DNA of 60,953 bases. Source: Hyphomicrobiales bacterium. GTDB lineage: Bacteria > Pseudomonadota > Alphaproteobacteria > Rhizobiales > Rhizobiaceae. Below, one piece after another: positions 17,384-26,224 of the stretch. A program made the translations under genes and the position numbers. Each line of letters begins with the position of its first letter. The first letter of the stretch is position 1. The stretch is from NCBI GenBank assembly GCA_900468805.1, contig UEIF01000045.1, positions 1 through 60,953 of the forward strand, written 5' to 3'. The notes under the pieces were generated by a model. The model saw only the letters and a program-made list of their open reading frames with translations, did no database searches and was not told the DNA's origin.

Positions 17384-18712
17384 TCAGTTCTGGGTAAATA
17401 CGCTGCGGCGCAGCTTCCATTCCCCATTGTCATAGGCCCAAAGATGAGGCGACCGGAAGCGGTTTGACAGCGCATGAAAATAGGCGCGATCCATGATCGG
17501 CGCTTCAAACTGCTTTGAGGCATCGGGGAATTCTTTCTCCGGCAAGCTGAGGTATTCCATCAGTTCATCGGCAAAACGCTCGGGGAACTCGCCGTCATAG
17601 CGCCGGACGAGAGCCACGCCCTCTTCGCGTTCCAGGTCACCGGATCGAACTTCCTGCGCGGCGTCGTAGGTTGTGCGCCCAATACCGAACTTGATGAACG
17701 TCGTATAATAATGAAGATCATCGATACGGTCGTCGATCGAATTGTATTTCGAGTAAGTGCCGGGCGTCCGCTCGGGCGACGCTTCAAAACCGCCGTGCTC
17801 GACAGCGAAATAGTAAGCCGACTGCGGATGCCACCTCAGATAGTATCCGAGATAATGGACCTCGATGCCCTTCTCCCTCAGCTCGTCCGGATTGGAAGGA
17901 CGGTAGACATCGAGATCCGGCGCACGAACACCATAATCGTTGATCAGCGACTGAATGGACGTGCCGCCGAGAAAGATCTCACTGTCATCCGCAGTCGAAA
18001 AATAGGAATAGTCGCGTTTTGCAGATGTCATATCTGCGATCGGATTCCCGTACTCCGCTTCATTCTCACCATAAAAGATCAGAGGTATGTTCATTCGCGC
18101 CGCCATTTTCGGCGCGTATGACTTCTGGCCGAAGATAAACGGCTGGAATGGATGGAACAGGTTCTCCACCGCAAGGCGTGTGATCAAGCGCTTTACCCGG
18201 CCGTTGGGCGTCAGAAGGTAGTTGTCAAAACCCGAGTGGATCCAGCGCTGAAAATTGCGCCAGCCCCATTCGGTATAGACGTGGGGCGCCCATGTTACCG
18301 TGAGTGGGTTCATGCCGAATTCGTATTTCAGCATCCACGATTGGTAGAAGCTGTCCTTGCCGCCCGAACCGGGCACCAGGCAGTCATAGTGGCCGTTCCT
18401 CGAGCGGTACTTGTCACACAGTACCTGCAATTCCCGGCGCCGCGCTTCCCAATCGATATTGCCGTCCTTCTGCTCCGCCACTCGACATGCGTCGCAAACA
18501 CCCTCGGAATCAAAATTGATCGTTTGTTTTTTGCTGTCCCTGGTATGCTTGTGCTCAACCGTAGAGTTAGGGCGCTGATTGGAGATCACGCATCGAGAGC
18601 AGAACGCGACATGCTGAGGCAAGCCATAAAGGGTGTCCGGACTGCTTTTGTCCAATCGGTATTCCGAAAGGTCCAGCTCGTCGTTACGCGGATCTAAGTG
18701 GATAAAGCGCAT
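17384..18712 (-). CDS. Sugar amidotransferase, PseA/LegA-like (trio 2 ATPase)
   Basis: ATP-dependent amidation enzyme of 442 residues, longer than trio 1 WbpG. It has Cys pairs FCSRC and CDAC (likely zinc) and the PP-loop PGSGGKDS at about residues 114-121. Family members convert acetamido to acetamidino on nonulosonic acids (PseA) or diamino-uronates (WbpG). Here legI follows the same operon immediately upstream, so a legionaminate-type substrate is inferred. I chose ATG 18712 because AGGA sits 8 bases upstream; ATG 18721 and TTG 18772 are alternatives. Confidence 0.82.
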   Translation of the reverse strand: MRFIHLDPRNDELDLSEYRLDKSSPDTLYGLPQHVAFCSRCVISNQRPNSTVEHKHTRDSKKQTINFDSEGVCDACRVAEQKDGNIDWEARRRELQVLCDKYRSRNGHYDCLVPGSGGKDSFYQSWMLKYEFGMNPLTVTWAPHVYTEWGWRNFQRWIHSGFDNYLLTPNGRVKRLITRLAVENLFHPFQPFIFGQKSYAPKMAARMNIPLIFYGENEAEYGNPIADMTSAKRDYSYFSTADDSEIFLGGTSIQSLINDYGVRAPDLDVYRPSNPDELREKGIEVHYLGYYLRWHPQSAYYFAVEHGGFEASPERTPGTYSKYNSIDDRIDDLHYYTTFIKFGIGRTTYDAAQEVRSGDLEREEGVALVRRYDGEFPERFADELMEYLSLPEKEFPDASKQFEAPIMDRAYFHALSNRFRSPHLWAYDNGEWKLRRSVFTQN

Positions 18713-18786
18713 TGCCGTCATCCTATAATTTCGAATTGCCGGTTGGTTAACGGTTATGAATTGCTCGCGCAAGAAGGTAAGGTCGG

Positions 18787-19821
18787 TTAAAATTCGAAGT
18801 GGTCTTCTTCCACAGCATCGTAAATGGCGACCGGCCTGACGAGTGTTCTGCCGACGAGAGACTTCAAGCGAGCCGGTGGCAAACCAGTTTCGGGTCGAAG
18901 CGAGACAAGATCGGCCGCCGAGACAACATGACCCTTTGGAAACTTCGCCGCAAATTTCAGCCCCTTGCGCACAAGCGCGCGAGTAGCGAGCTCCACGGGC
19001 TTCGGAGCTTTGATGCCATCGCCCAAAACGGTCTCAATCAGACGGATCTCAGCCACCATTCGCTTGAGTTCCTCGGGCTCGATCGATGCCGCATGGTCGG
19101 GGCCTTGCATTTCGCGATCGAGTGTAATGTGCTTTTCCAGGACACGCGCACCTGCCGCCACTGCAAGAGGCGGCACAAGAATCCCAGCGGTATGATCGGA
19201 GTAACCTACCTTTTCATCGAGCGCCTTCTGCATTGTGTGCATGGCCGCCAGGTTTACGTCCGACAACGCAGTCGGATAGGCTGTTGTACAATGCAGAATG
19301 CACAGGTCGCCGTCGTGCCGAAGCGTCTGCCACACATCCCTTACAGCCCGAATGCAGTCTCGCACCTCGTCAAGGGTCGCCATTCCAGTCGAGATGATGA
19401 TCGGAAGGCAAGTCCGGGCAGCAACCTCTACAAGCGGAGTGTTGGTGATTTCCCCGGATGGAATTTTTATCCGCCTGATTCCTAGCTCGACGAGGAATTG
19501 AAGCGAAGCAATATCGAACCCGGTCGACATGAACTCGATACCCCTCAGGGCACAGTATTCGACAAGCTCGCGATGCTGATCGTGAGACAGCTCAAGAGAT
19601 TTAAGTAGTCTGAATTGATCATCCTCAGCACCATTCAGGCGCTGGTATTCGACGGTCTTGGTACCTGCGACAATCAAATCCTCGGCTTTGAACGTTTGAA
19701 TCTTGGCAGCATCTGCGCCCGCCTCCACCGCCACATCGATAAGCTTGCGAGCGAGATCCAGGTTACCGTTATGGTTAACGCCAATCTCAGCAATAATGAA
19801 ACAACGATTCTCCACCGTCAC
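18787..19821 (-). CDS. legI: N,N'-diacetyllegionaminate synthase (NeuB/LegI family)
   Basis: Nonulosonate synthase of 344 residues: NeuB TIM-barrel domain to about residue 270, then an antifreeze/SAF-like C-terminal domain. Signatures include IIAEIGVNHNGN, KIPSGEITNTPL, ILHCTTAYPT and EKHITLDREMQGPDH. It condenses phosphoenolpyruvate with a 2,4-diacetamido-2,4,6-trideoxy-mannose to give Leg5,7Ac2. NeuB, LegI and PseI are homologous; legionaminate is preferred because legB, legC, legH, legG and a PtmE-like gene are present. It lies 5 bases after the acetyltransferase stop. Confidence 0.86.
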   Translation of the reverse strand: MTVENRCFIIAEIGVNHNGNLDLARKLIDVAVEAGADAAKIQTFKAEDLIVAGTKTVEYQRLNGAEDDQFRLLKSLELSHDQHRELVEYCALRGIEFMSTGFDIASLQFLVELGIRRIKIPSGEITNTPLVEVAARTCLPIIISTGMATLDEVRDCIRAVRDVWQTLRHDGDLCILHCTTAYPTALSDVNLAAMHTMQKALDEKVGYSDHTAGILVPPLAVAAGARVLEKHITLDREMQGPDHAASIEPEELKRMVAEIRLIETVLGDGIKAPKPVELATRALVRKGLKFAAKFPKGHVVSAADLVSLRPETGLPPARLKSLVGRTLVRPVAIYDAVEEDHFEF

Positions 19822-19826
19822 TGCGT

Positions 19827-20501
19827 TTACTCCAAGACTTTTTTCGAATCCGACATAAGCTTCGCCGGACTACCCACGTAAACACCCGGAGCACTAATAT
19901 CGCGCGTAACCACCGCTCCGTGTCCGACAGTTACATTGCCTACAATAGCCGTCGCATGCCGGACTGAACTATTTGCTCCGAGAAAGCAACCGCCGCCCAA
20001 GGATGAACCTCCAGCTAGCACGGCGCCCGGTGCAAGATGCGAGAAATCGCCCACGACACAGTCATGCTCAACGATTGCTCCGTTGTTAACGATGACGCCA
20101 TCACCGATCGTTGCCTGAACACCGACAATACCAGCGAGCACCACGACCCCTCGGCCCAACCGCGCTGAAGGACTGATTGTGGAGGCCGGATGGATGACCG
20201 AAGCGGGAGCAAATCCCTTTCCAAGATAGGCATTGAACAATTTCTGGCGCAGAATAGCGTTTCCTACCGCCGGAACAAATACCCATGTTTCATTGTCGCG
20301 CACAACTTCCTTTTCGTCTTCGACGCAGCGCGCAATCTGTAGCGACCAGCTTTTATATTCCTCGGGATCGACGGCCACCACGCGAGCAAAATGATCGTTC
20401 AACAACGCTGCTTCAAGGACAACTCGCCCATGTCCGCCTCCCCCGACAACGAGCAGCGAAGGCTTTTTCTTCTTCCAAAACATCGGGAATGCAGGCTTCA
20501 T
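19827..20501 (-). CDS. legH: PglD/NeuD-type acetyltransferase, probable LegH
   Basis: Acetyltransferase of 224 residues with the PglD-family layout: an N-terminal nucleotide-sugar binding domain (LLVVGGGGHGRVV) and a C-terminal left-handed beta-helix of hexapeptides, ending YVGSPAKL. In the pathway it acetylates the 4-amino group made by LegC. It lies between legG and legI, as expected for the third step. NeuD-type O-acetyltransferases share this architecture, so acetylation of the finished sugar is an alternative. Confidence 0.78.
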   Translation of the reverse strand: MKPAFPMFWKKKKPSLLVVGGGGHGRVVLEAALLNDHFARVVAVDPEEYKSWSLQIARCVEDEKEVVRDNETWVFVPAVGNAILRQKLFNAYLGKGFAPASVIHPASTISPSARLGRGVVVLAGIVGVQATIGDGVIVNNGAIVEHDCVVGDFSHLAPGAVLAGGSSLGGGCFLGANSSVRHATAIVGNVTVGHGAVVTRDISAPGVYVGSPAKLMSDSKKVLE

Positions 20502-20533
20502 AGACGTTGACGGATCCGGTGGACAATCAAAAA

Positions 20534-21718
20534 CTACTCCTCCACGGCCCGGTTGGGGAGATCATAGAAGGGCTTTTGTAGCAGCCGGGCAAAATCGATC
20601 TTGCGAAGAACTGACAACACTGAACCGGTAGCGTCACCCGGCCTGCCATAAGGGGGGGCGCTGTCTTTAATGGCATCGCGAAAAGAAAGCGACATTGCTT
20701 CGGTCATAGCCCTTACGATTGCCCCGGTTTCCTCGACCGTGTCGATGACGGACACTGCTTTCAGTCGGCCCAGTTGCCGTGGGCCTACGTTGACCGTCGG
20801 GACGTCCACTGCGGGGGCCTCAATGAGGCCACTTGATGAATTGCCGAGGACTAGGCTCGCATGTTTCATCGCCGCGAGGTAGCGTAACTGGCCTAAAGAT
20901 GCAACCAACCTGACCCGATCGGGGTGTTGGGAATGAAATGTCTCAAGCCTTGCATTAATTTTCCTGCCACCTGGATCAGAGTTGGCTTTCGTAATGATCA
21001 CGGCCAGATCCGGAAAAGACTGCAGTGCTTCAAGAATCTGCTCGAGGGCGGCAACAGGCGAGGCCGAATCCATCGTCGCCGGATGGTAGGTCATCAACGC
21101 ATAATCGCGTTCTGGCTCGATTTCGAGTTCTCGCATCAATTCCAATCTATCGGGTATGGAAAGCCGCCTGAAATTATCGAGGCCGATCGCGCCGATATTG
21201 AATACTCGTTCCGGCGCCTCGCCCATCCGGATCACTCGATCAGCGTACTGTCCTGCTGCCGTGAAATGGACATGTGCCATTTTTGTAATCGCGTGCCGGA
21301 AGGTATCGTCCATGGCACCTAGCGTTACTTCGCCGCCGTGAATATGGCCAATCGGGATATGAAGAAAGGTTGCAGCAGTCGCGGCCGCAAGCGCCTCAAA
21401 CCGGTCCCCCAATATGACCAAAAAATCGGGTTTGAGCTGTTCGAATGCCTCGCGAAAGCCGTCGATGGCGCGACCGAAGGCGCGTGCCATGCCGGCGTCG
21501 CTGTCATCATCGTCAAGGCAGGGTATTTCAGCATCGATCTTGAAACCGTCGGCTCGAATGAATCGAACGGTCTCTCCGAATGCCGGCGACAAATGCATGG
21601 CGGACACCGCAATCTGTAATTCGAAATCCGGATCGTCGTGCAGATCACGCATGAGCCAATACAAGAGACCGTAGTCCGCCCTTGTACCGGTCGTCACGCA
21701 TATCCGGGGTTTGGTCAC
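20534..21718 (-). CDS. legG: NDP-sugar hydrolysing 2-epimerase (NeuC/LegG family)
   Basis: Hydrolysing epimerase of 394 residues. Signatures are TGTRADYGLLYWLM, VILGDRFEALAAA, GHIHGGEVTLGAMDD and LGNSSSGLIEAP. It removes the nucleotide and inverts C2, delivering the 6-deoxy-diacetamido-mannose used by LegI. The GTG start overlaps the upstream oxidoreductase stop (GTGA), so they are coupled. NeuC (sialic acid) is homologous, but LegB/LegC homologues support the legionaminate substrate. Confidence 0.85.
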   Translation of the reverse strand: MTKPRICVTTGTRADYGLLYWLMRDLHDDPDFELQIAVSAMHLSPAFGETVRFIRADGFKIDAEIPCLDDDDSDAGMARAFGRAIDGFREAFEQLKPDFLVILGDRFEALAAATAATFLHIPIGHIHGGEVTLGAMDDTFRHAITKMAHVHFTAAGQYADRVIRMGEAPERVFNIGAIGLDNFRRLSIPDRLELMRELEIEPERDYALMTYHPATMDSASPVAALEQILEALQSFPDLAVIITKANSDPGGRKINARLETFHSQHPDRVRLVASLGQLRYLAAMKHASLVLGNSSSGLIEAPAVDVPTVNVGPRQLGRLKAVSVIDTVEETGAIVRAMTEAMSLSFRDAIKDSAPPYGRPGDATGSVLSVLRKIDFARLLQKPFYDLPNRAVEE

Positions 21719-22683
21719 CGTGTCACCTCGTCACCAAGGTCGTAGATCTTGGCAACGAGTTCAGTCGTCGCCAAGGCGTCGTCGATCGTTGCTGCTCCCG
21801 TATTTTCCCCGCGCCAGGCACCCACCACCTGTTCAGCTTGCACCCGAAAACCTGGCTTAAATTGCAGATCTGCTTCTGTAGCCTGAACCTCGTTCAGGCT
21901 GCGCTCGCCTGCATTTTGAAATATCGCCTTTTCCAGAGGCCGCATCTCCCATCGCCTGTGCGGCGCGGAAACCGTGCAGGCCCAAGGTCCTGGACCGTTC
22001 CATACGGCCTGATAGATACCGCGATCTCCCGAGGCAAAACTGACATGCGCAAGCACAACCCCCGATTCGCCGGTCTTCCACGGCTGCAATATCTTTACGT
22101 CAGTCACGCCTCCGCGACCGAAAGTCATTAAGTAGTCAACGAGATGAATTGAGTTGGCATACATCCAATTGTCGACTACCCCCAAATTGTGACCGATGGC
22201 CCGCGCGGCTTCGAGACTCTGCTGGTCTTGAACATAGATGAAGCGAGGGCCGGGATTTGCGGAAAGATCTGCGAGCGCGGTCCGTGTGGAACCAAGTGTG
22301 CGCCGATTGAGACCAACCCACGCACGCCGGCCCGAAGATTTTACCTGCCCGTAAACAGCACGCGCTTCGTCAAGGTTCAACCCGATAGGCTTCTCCATGA
22401 AGACGTCAACGGGATGCGCCAGTATTCGAGTTGCAACTTCAAAAATGGCCGGCTCGTACACTGCCATCACCACCAAATCGGGCCGGGTGCTGACAAGCAT
22501 TTCATCAACGTCATCACTCACAATCGGAATGTTCCAATTGTTGGCGATCACCTGAGCCTTCGCTTTTGTCCTGTTGGCAATACCGACGAGTTCGACATTT
22601 GGCAGGGATGCAAAAGCCTTTGCATGCTCGGCGATCATGCTTCCTGCACCGACGAGGGCGATACGGCATAATTTAGTGTTCAC
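21715..22683 (-). CDS. Gfo/Idh/MocA oxidoreductase in legionaminate block (1)
   Basis: NAD(P)-dependent oxidoreductase of 322 residues. The Rossmann motif is IALVGAGSMIAEHAK and the family EKP motif is in VFMEKPIGLNLDEA. A WMYANSIHLVDYLM block may form part of the active site. Its substrate is unknown. It is coupled to legG and faces the divergently transcribed legF, so a reaction on the legionaminate precursor or on CMP-Leg is plausible. The GTG at 22683 is preferred for its spacing behind GAAGG; the frame remains open to 22767. Confidence 0.75.
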   Translation of the reverse strand: MNTKLCRIALVGAGSMIAEHAKAFASLPNVELVGIANRTKAKAQVIANNWNIPIVSDDVDEMLVSTRPDLVVMAVYEPAIFEVATRILAHPVDVFMEKPIGLNLDEARAVYGQVKSSGRRAWVGLNRRTLGSTRTALADLSANPGPRFIYVQDQQSLEAARAIGHNLGVVDNWMYANSIHLVDYLMTFGRGGVTDVKILQPWKTGESGVVLAHVSFASGDRGIYQAVWNGPGPWACTVSAPHRRWEMRPLEKAIFQNAGERSLNEVQATEADLQFKPGFRVQAEQVVGAWRGENTGAATIDDALATTELVAKIYDLGDEVTR

Positions 22684-22850
22684 ATGAATACCTTCGCAAT
22701 TATCCGGAGCTCTCCCGGCGATCTGGAATAGGCGCCTCGCCCGATTGGAACGCGTCATCCTTGTCAATTTCCGTCAGACAAATCAACACGGGACAACGCT
22801 ATTCCGTTTCTGCTATGAGACCCGCACAAGTCAACCTGAGGTTCATTGAG
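22684..22850. promoter_or_regulatory. Divergent intergenic region, likely promoter of both arms
   Basis: This 167-base gap separates the leftward operon (first gene at 22683) from rightward legF (22851), so start signals for both arms are expected here. No confident -35/-10 pair or operator repeat was recognised. Assignment is by gene orientation only. Confidence 0.45.
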
Positions 22851-23561
22851 ATGAAAATGTGTGTCGTGGCGGCTCGGTCAGGGTCCAAGGGGCTGCCAGA
22901 CAAAAACATCAAATCTTTTGCCGGTCGGCCGCTTCTTGCACACACAGTAGAACAGGCTGTCCAATCGGGAATTTTTGATATTATCTCTATTTCCAGCGAC
23001 AGCGATCGCTATCTTGATATCGGGCGGGAGGCCGGCGCAAATCTGCTCGTCAAAAGGCCGGCCGAGCTTGCCACCGACTTTGTCGCGAAGCCCCCCGTTC
23101 TCAGTCATGCTCTTCGCACGGCAGAAATGGAAGTCGGGCGGGAGATCGAGATGTTCTTCGATCTTCAACCGACTTCTCCATTAAGGACTCCTGCGGACAT
23201 TCCTGGGGCGGCCCGAAAGCTAGAAGCGAACGCCGACCTTCTCAACGTTGTGTCCGTGGCACGCGCAAAGGCTTCACCCTATTACACGCTTGTTGAAGAA
23301 ACCGAAGATGGCCGCATTGAGCTGTCAAAGCCCGGGATGCAATATGGGCGTCGACAAGACCTGCCCAATTGCTATGAGCTCAACGGATCCATCTATGCTT
23401 GGCGCCGGCAACCCATCGTCGACGAAAGACCCGCCCTCACTGAACGGACAGGGTTCTGGCTTATGGATGATGAATGCAGCTTCGATATCGATACGCCACT
23501 TGACTTCGCAGTCGCTGCCTTCGTTGCCTCACATCATTTCGGATGGCCTGAAACACGCTAA
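22851..23561 (+). CDS. legF: CMP-legionaminate cytidylyltransferase (NeuA/LegF family)
   Basis: Cytidylyltransferase of 236 residues. It has the N-terminal nucleotide loop ARSGSKGLPDKN, then LQPTSPLRTPADI, and a C-terminal DIDTPLDF acidic block, all typical of CMP-nonulosonate synthetases. It activates Leg as CMP-Leg for the glycosyltransferase. ATG 22851 yields MKMCVVAARSGSKG and has TGAGG upstream; an earlier in-frame ATG at 22761 lies within the opposite-strand regulatory gap. It is transcribed away from the main operon together with the next oxidoreductase. Confidence 0.87.
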   Translation: MKMCVVAARSGSKGLPDKNIKSFAGRPLLAHTVEQAVQSGIFDIISISSDSDRYLDIGREAGANLLVKRPAELATDFVAKPPVLSHALRTAEMEVGREIEMFFDLQPTSPLRTPADIPGAARKLEANADLLNVVSVARAKASPYYTLVEETEDGRIELSKPGMQYGRRQDLPNCYELNGSIYAWRRQPIVDERPALTERTGFWLMDDECSFDIDTPLDFAVAAFVASHHFGWPETR

Positions 23562-23646
23562 GTCTTTCGCCTAGATCTCGATTTCGGTATCTATCGAGTG
23601 AAGTGAAGATCGCCGACAAACACCAAAGCAGACTGAGAAGAAAACC

Positions 23647-24663
23647 ATGATTACAGCCCTCATTGGCCTTGGACGAATGGGAATGCGCCATGCCAGTGTC
23701 TTGGAACAATGCCAACTTCCGATCGTGGCAGTAAGCGACGTAAATCGTGAAGCTTGCGATGTCGCCGGAAACAAGTATGGGATCCCGGAAGAGCGCCGCT
23801 TCATATCGGCAATTGAACTCATCGACCAGATCCGGCCGGAATTTCTGATCATTGCAACGACGGCTCCCGGGCATTGCGAGCTTGTCCTCAGGGCGGCGCA
23901 AAATGGCGCCAAAATGATCCTGTGCGAGAAGCCTATGGCGACCAACTTGCGTGATTGTGAAGCGATGATCTCCGCCTGTAATTCCGCAGGTGTGAAATTG
24001 GCAATCAACCATCAGATGCGCTTCATGGAGCAATACACGCTCCCGAAGTCCATGATCGAGTCTGAGGCTTTCGGCGGCCTTGCGAGCGTTATCGTAAGTG
24101 CCGGAAACTTTGGCATGGCGATGAACGGCACGCATTATTTTGAAATGTTTCGCTATCTGTGCGGCGAAGATCCGGTAAAAGTGTCGGCTTGGTTTTCGAA
24201 GGACGAACTCGCCAATCCTCGTGGCGCCCAGTTTAGGGATGCCTCCGGAAGCATCCGCCTGGAAACACCGTCAGGGAAACGCTTCTATATGGATTGCTCC
24301 CACGACCAGGGGCACGGCATGAACGTGACTTACAATTGCCGCCATGGACGCATCTCAGTTGATGAATTGGCCGGCACTCTCTCCTTCGTCGTTCGTAAAG
24401 AGGAATACAGAAATGAGCCAACAACACGCTATGGCATGCCTTACGATTCCGGCTCTATAACAATTGCTCCGGCCGATGCTGTCACGCCTACTCGCTCCGT
24501 TCTCGAAGCCCTTCTTGCTGGCACTGACTACCCGACAGGAGAGCACGGGCTGCTTGCCATGAAATTACTTGTCGCTGCTCACCTTTCCAACGAACGTGGG
24601 GGCGCGACGATCGATTTGCGCCGTGAGCCTATTTCGGGAGATTACACCCTACCGATTGCATGA
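23647..24663 (+). CDS. Gfo/Idh/MocA oxidoreductase in legionaminate block (2)
   Basis: Oxidoreductase of 338 residues with Rossmann start MITALIGLGRMGMRHA and EKP motif in ILCEKPMATNLRD. The middle has NHQMRFMEQY and NGTHYFEMFRYL, which may hold catalytic His or Tyr. It differs from the protein at 21715-22683. Gfo/Idh genes beside legF recur in nonulosonate clusters, but I cannot assign a reaction. Two such enzymes could oxidise and then re-reduce one carbon to make a Leg epimer. Confidence 0.74.
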   Translation: MITALIGLGRMGMRHASVLEQCQLPIVAVSDVNREACDVAGNKYGIPEERRFISAIELIDQIRPEFLIIATTAPGHCELVLRAAQNGAKMILCEKPMATNLRDCEAMISACNSAGVKLAINHQMRFMEQYTLPKSMIESEAFGGLASVIVSAGNFGMAMNGTHYFEMFRYLCGEDPVKVSAWFSKDELANPRGAQFRDASGSIRLETPSGKRFYMDCSHDQGHGMNVTYNCRHGRISVDELAGTLSFVVRKEEYRNEPTTRYGMPYDSGSITIAPADAVTPTRSVLEALLAGTDYPTGEHGLLAMKLLVAAHLSNERGGATIDLRREPISGDYTLPIA

Positions 24664-24791
24664 GCGTCGAGGGTTGTCGTCGCCATATAGCGCTCCAGTT
24701 TCTCGGGCTCGAAGTGGCCTTTGGGGGAGGATTAGAAACGCATCCCGGTCAATCGGCGTAAGAGACGCAATTCCTGCATTAGCGATGAGAT

Positions 24792-26201
24792 ATGGACGAC
24801 AGGCTAGTAAAAGATACCGGTATCAGAAAACCGAACGCCCTCACGGATATCTTGATGCACCCTAAGGCCCAATCGGTCTGGGTATGGTACAAGAACGGCG
24901 GCGACATCCTTCTGTTCCTGGCTTATTCGCTGCTACTCACAGTTTACATGGGGCAGGAAAGGATCGTCTCGCGGGGAGAACCGCTTTATTGGCTGCTTAC
25001 ACTGCCAGCAGTTGCGGCACCATTGCCGAGACTCAGACAGACAGTAGAAAATCTCATATTGGGTTGTGCGAGGCCTATCGCCGCCATGGGTGTAACGGCG
25101 TCTTTATGGTTCGGCCTAAGAGGGGATACAGGTGCCGTTCCCCCAATTATCTTGATTGCTTGGGTCAGCGCATGGGCGAGCCGCTCGGAGGTGCGCATCA
25201 ACGTTAGATGGCTATTCGCGATCATCCTGGTATTTTACGGGCTTGGCAGCTTGAGCTTTGTTCTGCAGCCGCCGTTCGAAAAGTACAGTTGGTTGATGCA
25301 AGCGTACCACGGGGATCCACTGGGGGCTGACGCTGCAAATTCTGGCGACATTGCGTTACCACCACAAGACCGGGAAGGCATTGATATCAATGCCTGGGGC
25401 ATTTTGCCTGGCCAAACTGCACCCGCTTACGGGCCATGGCGCATTTCGATGGTTCCCAACATTGCGACTTCCGGCATCATCTCACTTTTCGTTTTCCTGA
25501 TTGCATTGAAGCATCTGCGTTTTCGATGGCTCAACATCACGACCGTTGTTGCCGCCGCTTATTTCACTATCTTGTCTTTCGTGCGTTCAGCGCTGATCGG
25601 TCTCGTGCTTTTCAGCGCCACCAGCGTTGTTTTGACGCTACTTCCTGATAATGCGAGGCTTCGTGTTGCGGTGGCGTTCGCTATGACGTTGGGACTTATC
25701 CTCATCGTCGGTCTATCCCCGTTCGTCCTTTATCACCTACAAGATATTCCCCTCATATCCCGGTTACTTCTGCGCAATCAAAGCGGGCTTTCGCTGGAAG
25801 CCATCTACCGACAAGCTTACCGGCCCTGGTTGTGGCTTCAACATCTCCAGATCTTTTGGCAAAGCGACTACCTGATGGGATACGGAAGTAGCTTGGCTCA
25901 GAGCGCAACGGAAAAACTTCTAAACGCAAATCAAGTAAGATCTGACTCTGTGTCCCTACCGACACGTCTGCTCGCTACATATGGTCTACCGGCTCTGGGA
26001 TTTTTCTATTTCCTCGGCGAACGCTGTTACACTCATGCAAAAGAAAACGACGTCTGGGGAGTATCGATGCTGTCGCTACTTATCTGGCTTATGATGACAT
26101 GGGGTAGCATATTTCACCCGACAAACGCGATATTCGTGCTTGCACTACTGATCATAGGCCGCGGCGGAAACGCCTTCCATCAGGACCGCAAGCAGCAATA
26201 A
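24792..26201 (+). CDS. Probable polysaccharide polymerase (Wzy-like), copy 2
   Basis: Membrane protein of 469 residues, paralogous along its length to the protein at 264-1640. Shared blocks include GQERI (residues 54-58), RLRQT-ENL, NAWGILPGQTA, PNIATSG and a C-terminal WGSIFHP. Hydrophobic segments start at about residue 38, and a hydrophilic loop spans about 165-215. A polymerase role is inferred from topology and cluster membership. Having two such genes for one flippase is unusual; they may form different linkages. ATG 24855 is an alternative start. It converges with legC. Confidence 0.6.
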   Translation: MDDRLVKDTGIRKPNALTDILMHPKAQSVWVWYKNGGDILLFLAYSLLLTVYMGQERIVSRGEPLYWLLTLPAVAAPLPRLRQTVENLILGCARPIAAMGVTASLWFGLRGDTGAVPPIILIAWVSAWASRSEVRINVRWLFAIILVFYGLGSLSFVLQPPFEKYSWLMQAYHGDPLGADAANSGDIALPPQDREGIDINAWGILPGQTAPAYGPWRISMVPNIATSGIISLFVFLIALKHLRFRWLNITTVVAAAYFTILSFVRSALIGLVLFSATSVVLTLLPDNARLRVAVAFAMTLGLILIVGLSPFVLYHLQDIPLISRLLLRNQSGLSLEAIYRQAYRPWLWLQHLQIFWQSDYLMGYGSSLAQSATEKLLNANQVRSDSVSLPTRLLATYGLPALGFFYFLGERCYTHAKENDVWGVSMLSLLIWLMMTWGSIFHPTNAIFVLALLIIGRGGNAFHQDRKQQ

Positions 26202-26224
26202 ATCCGAAAAAATTTGCCGCTTCT

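Noticed and set aside
18787..23561. Sialic acid (Neu5Ac) pathway based on neuB, neuC and neuA similarity
   Set aside because: LegB, LegC, LegH and PtmE homologues are present, which a Neu5Ac pathway does not need; legionaminate is the better reading.
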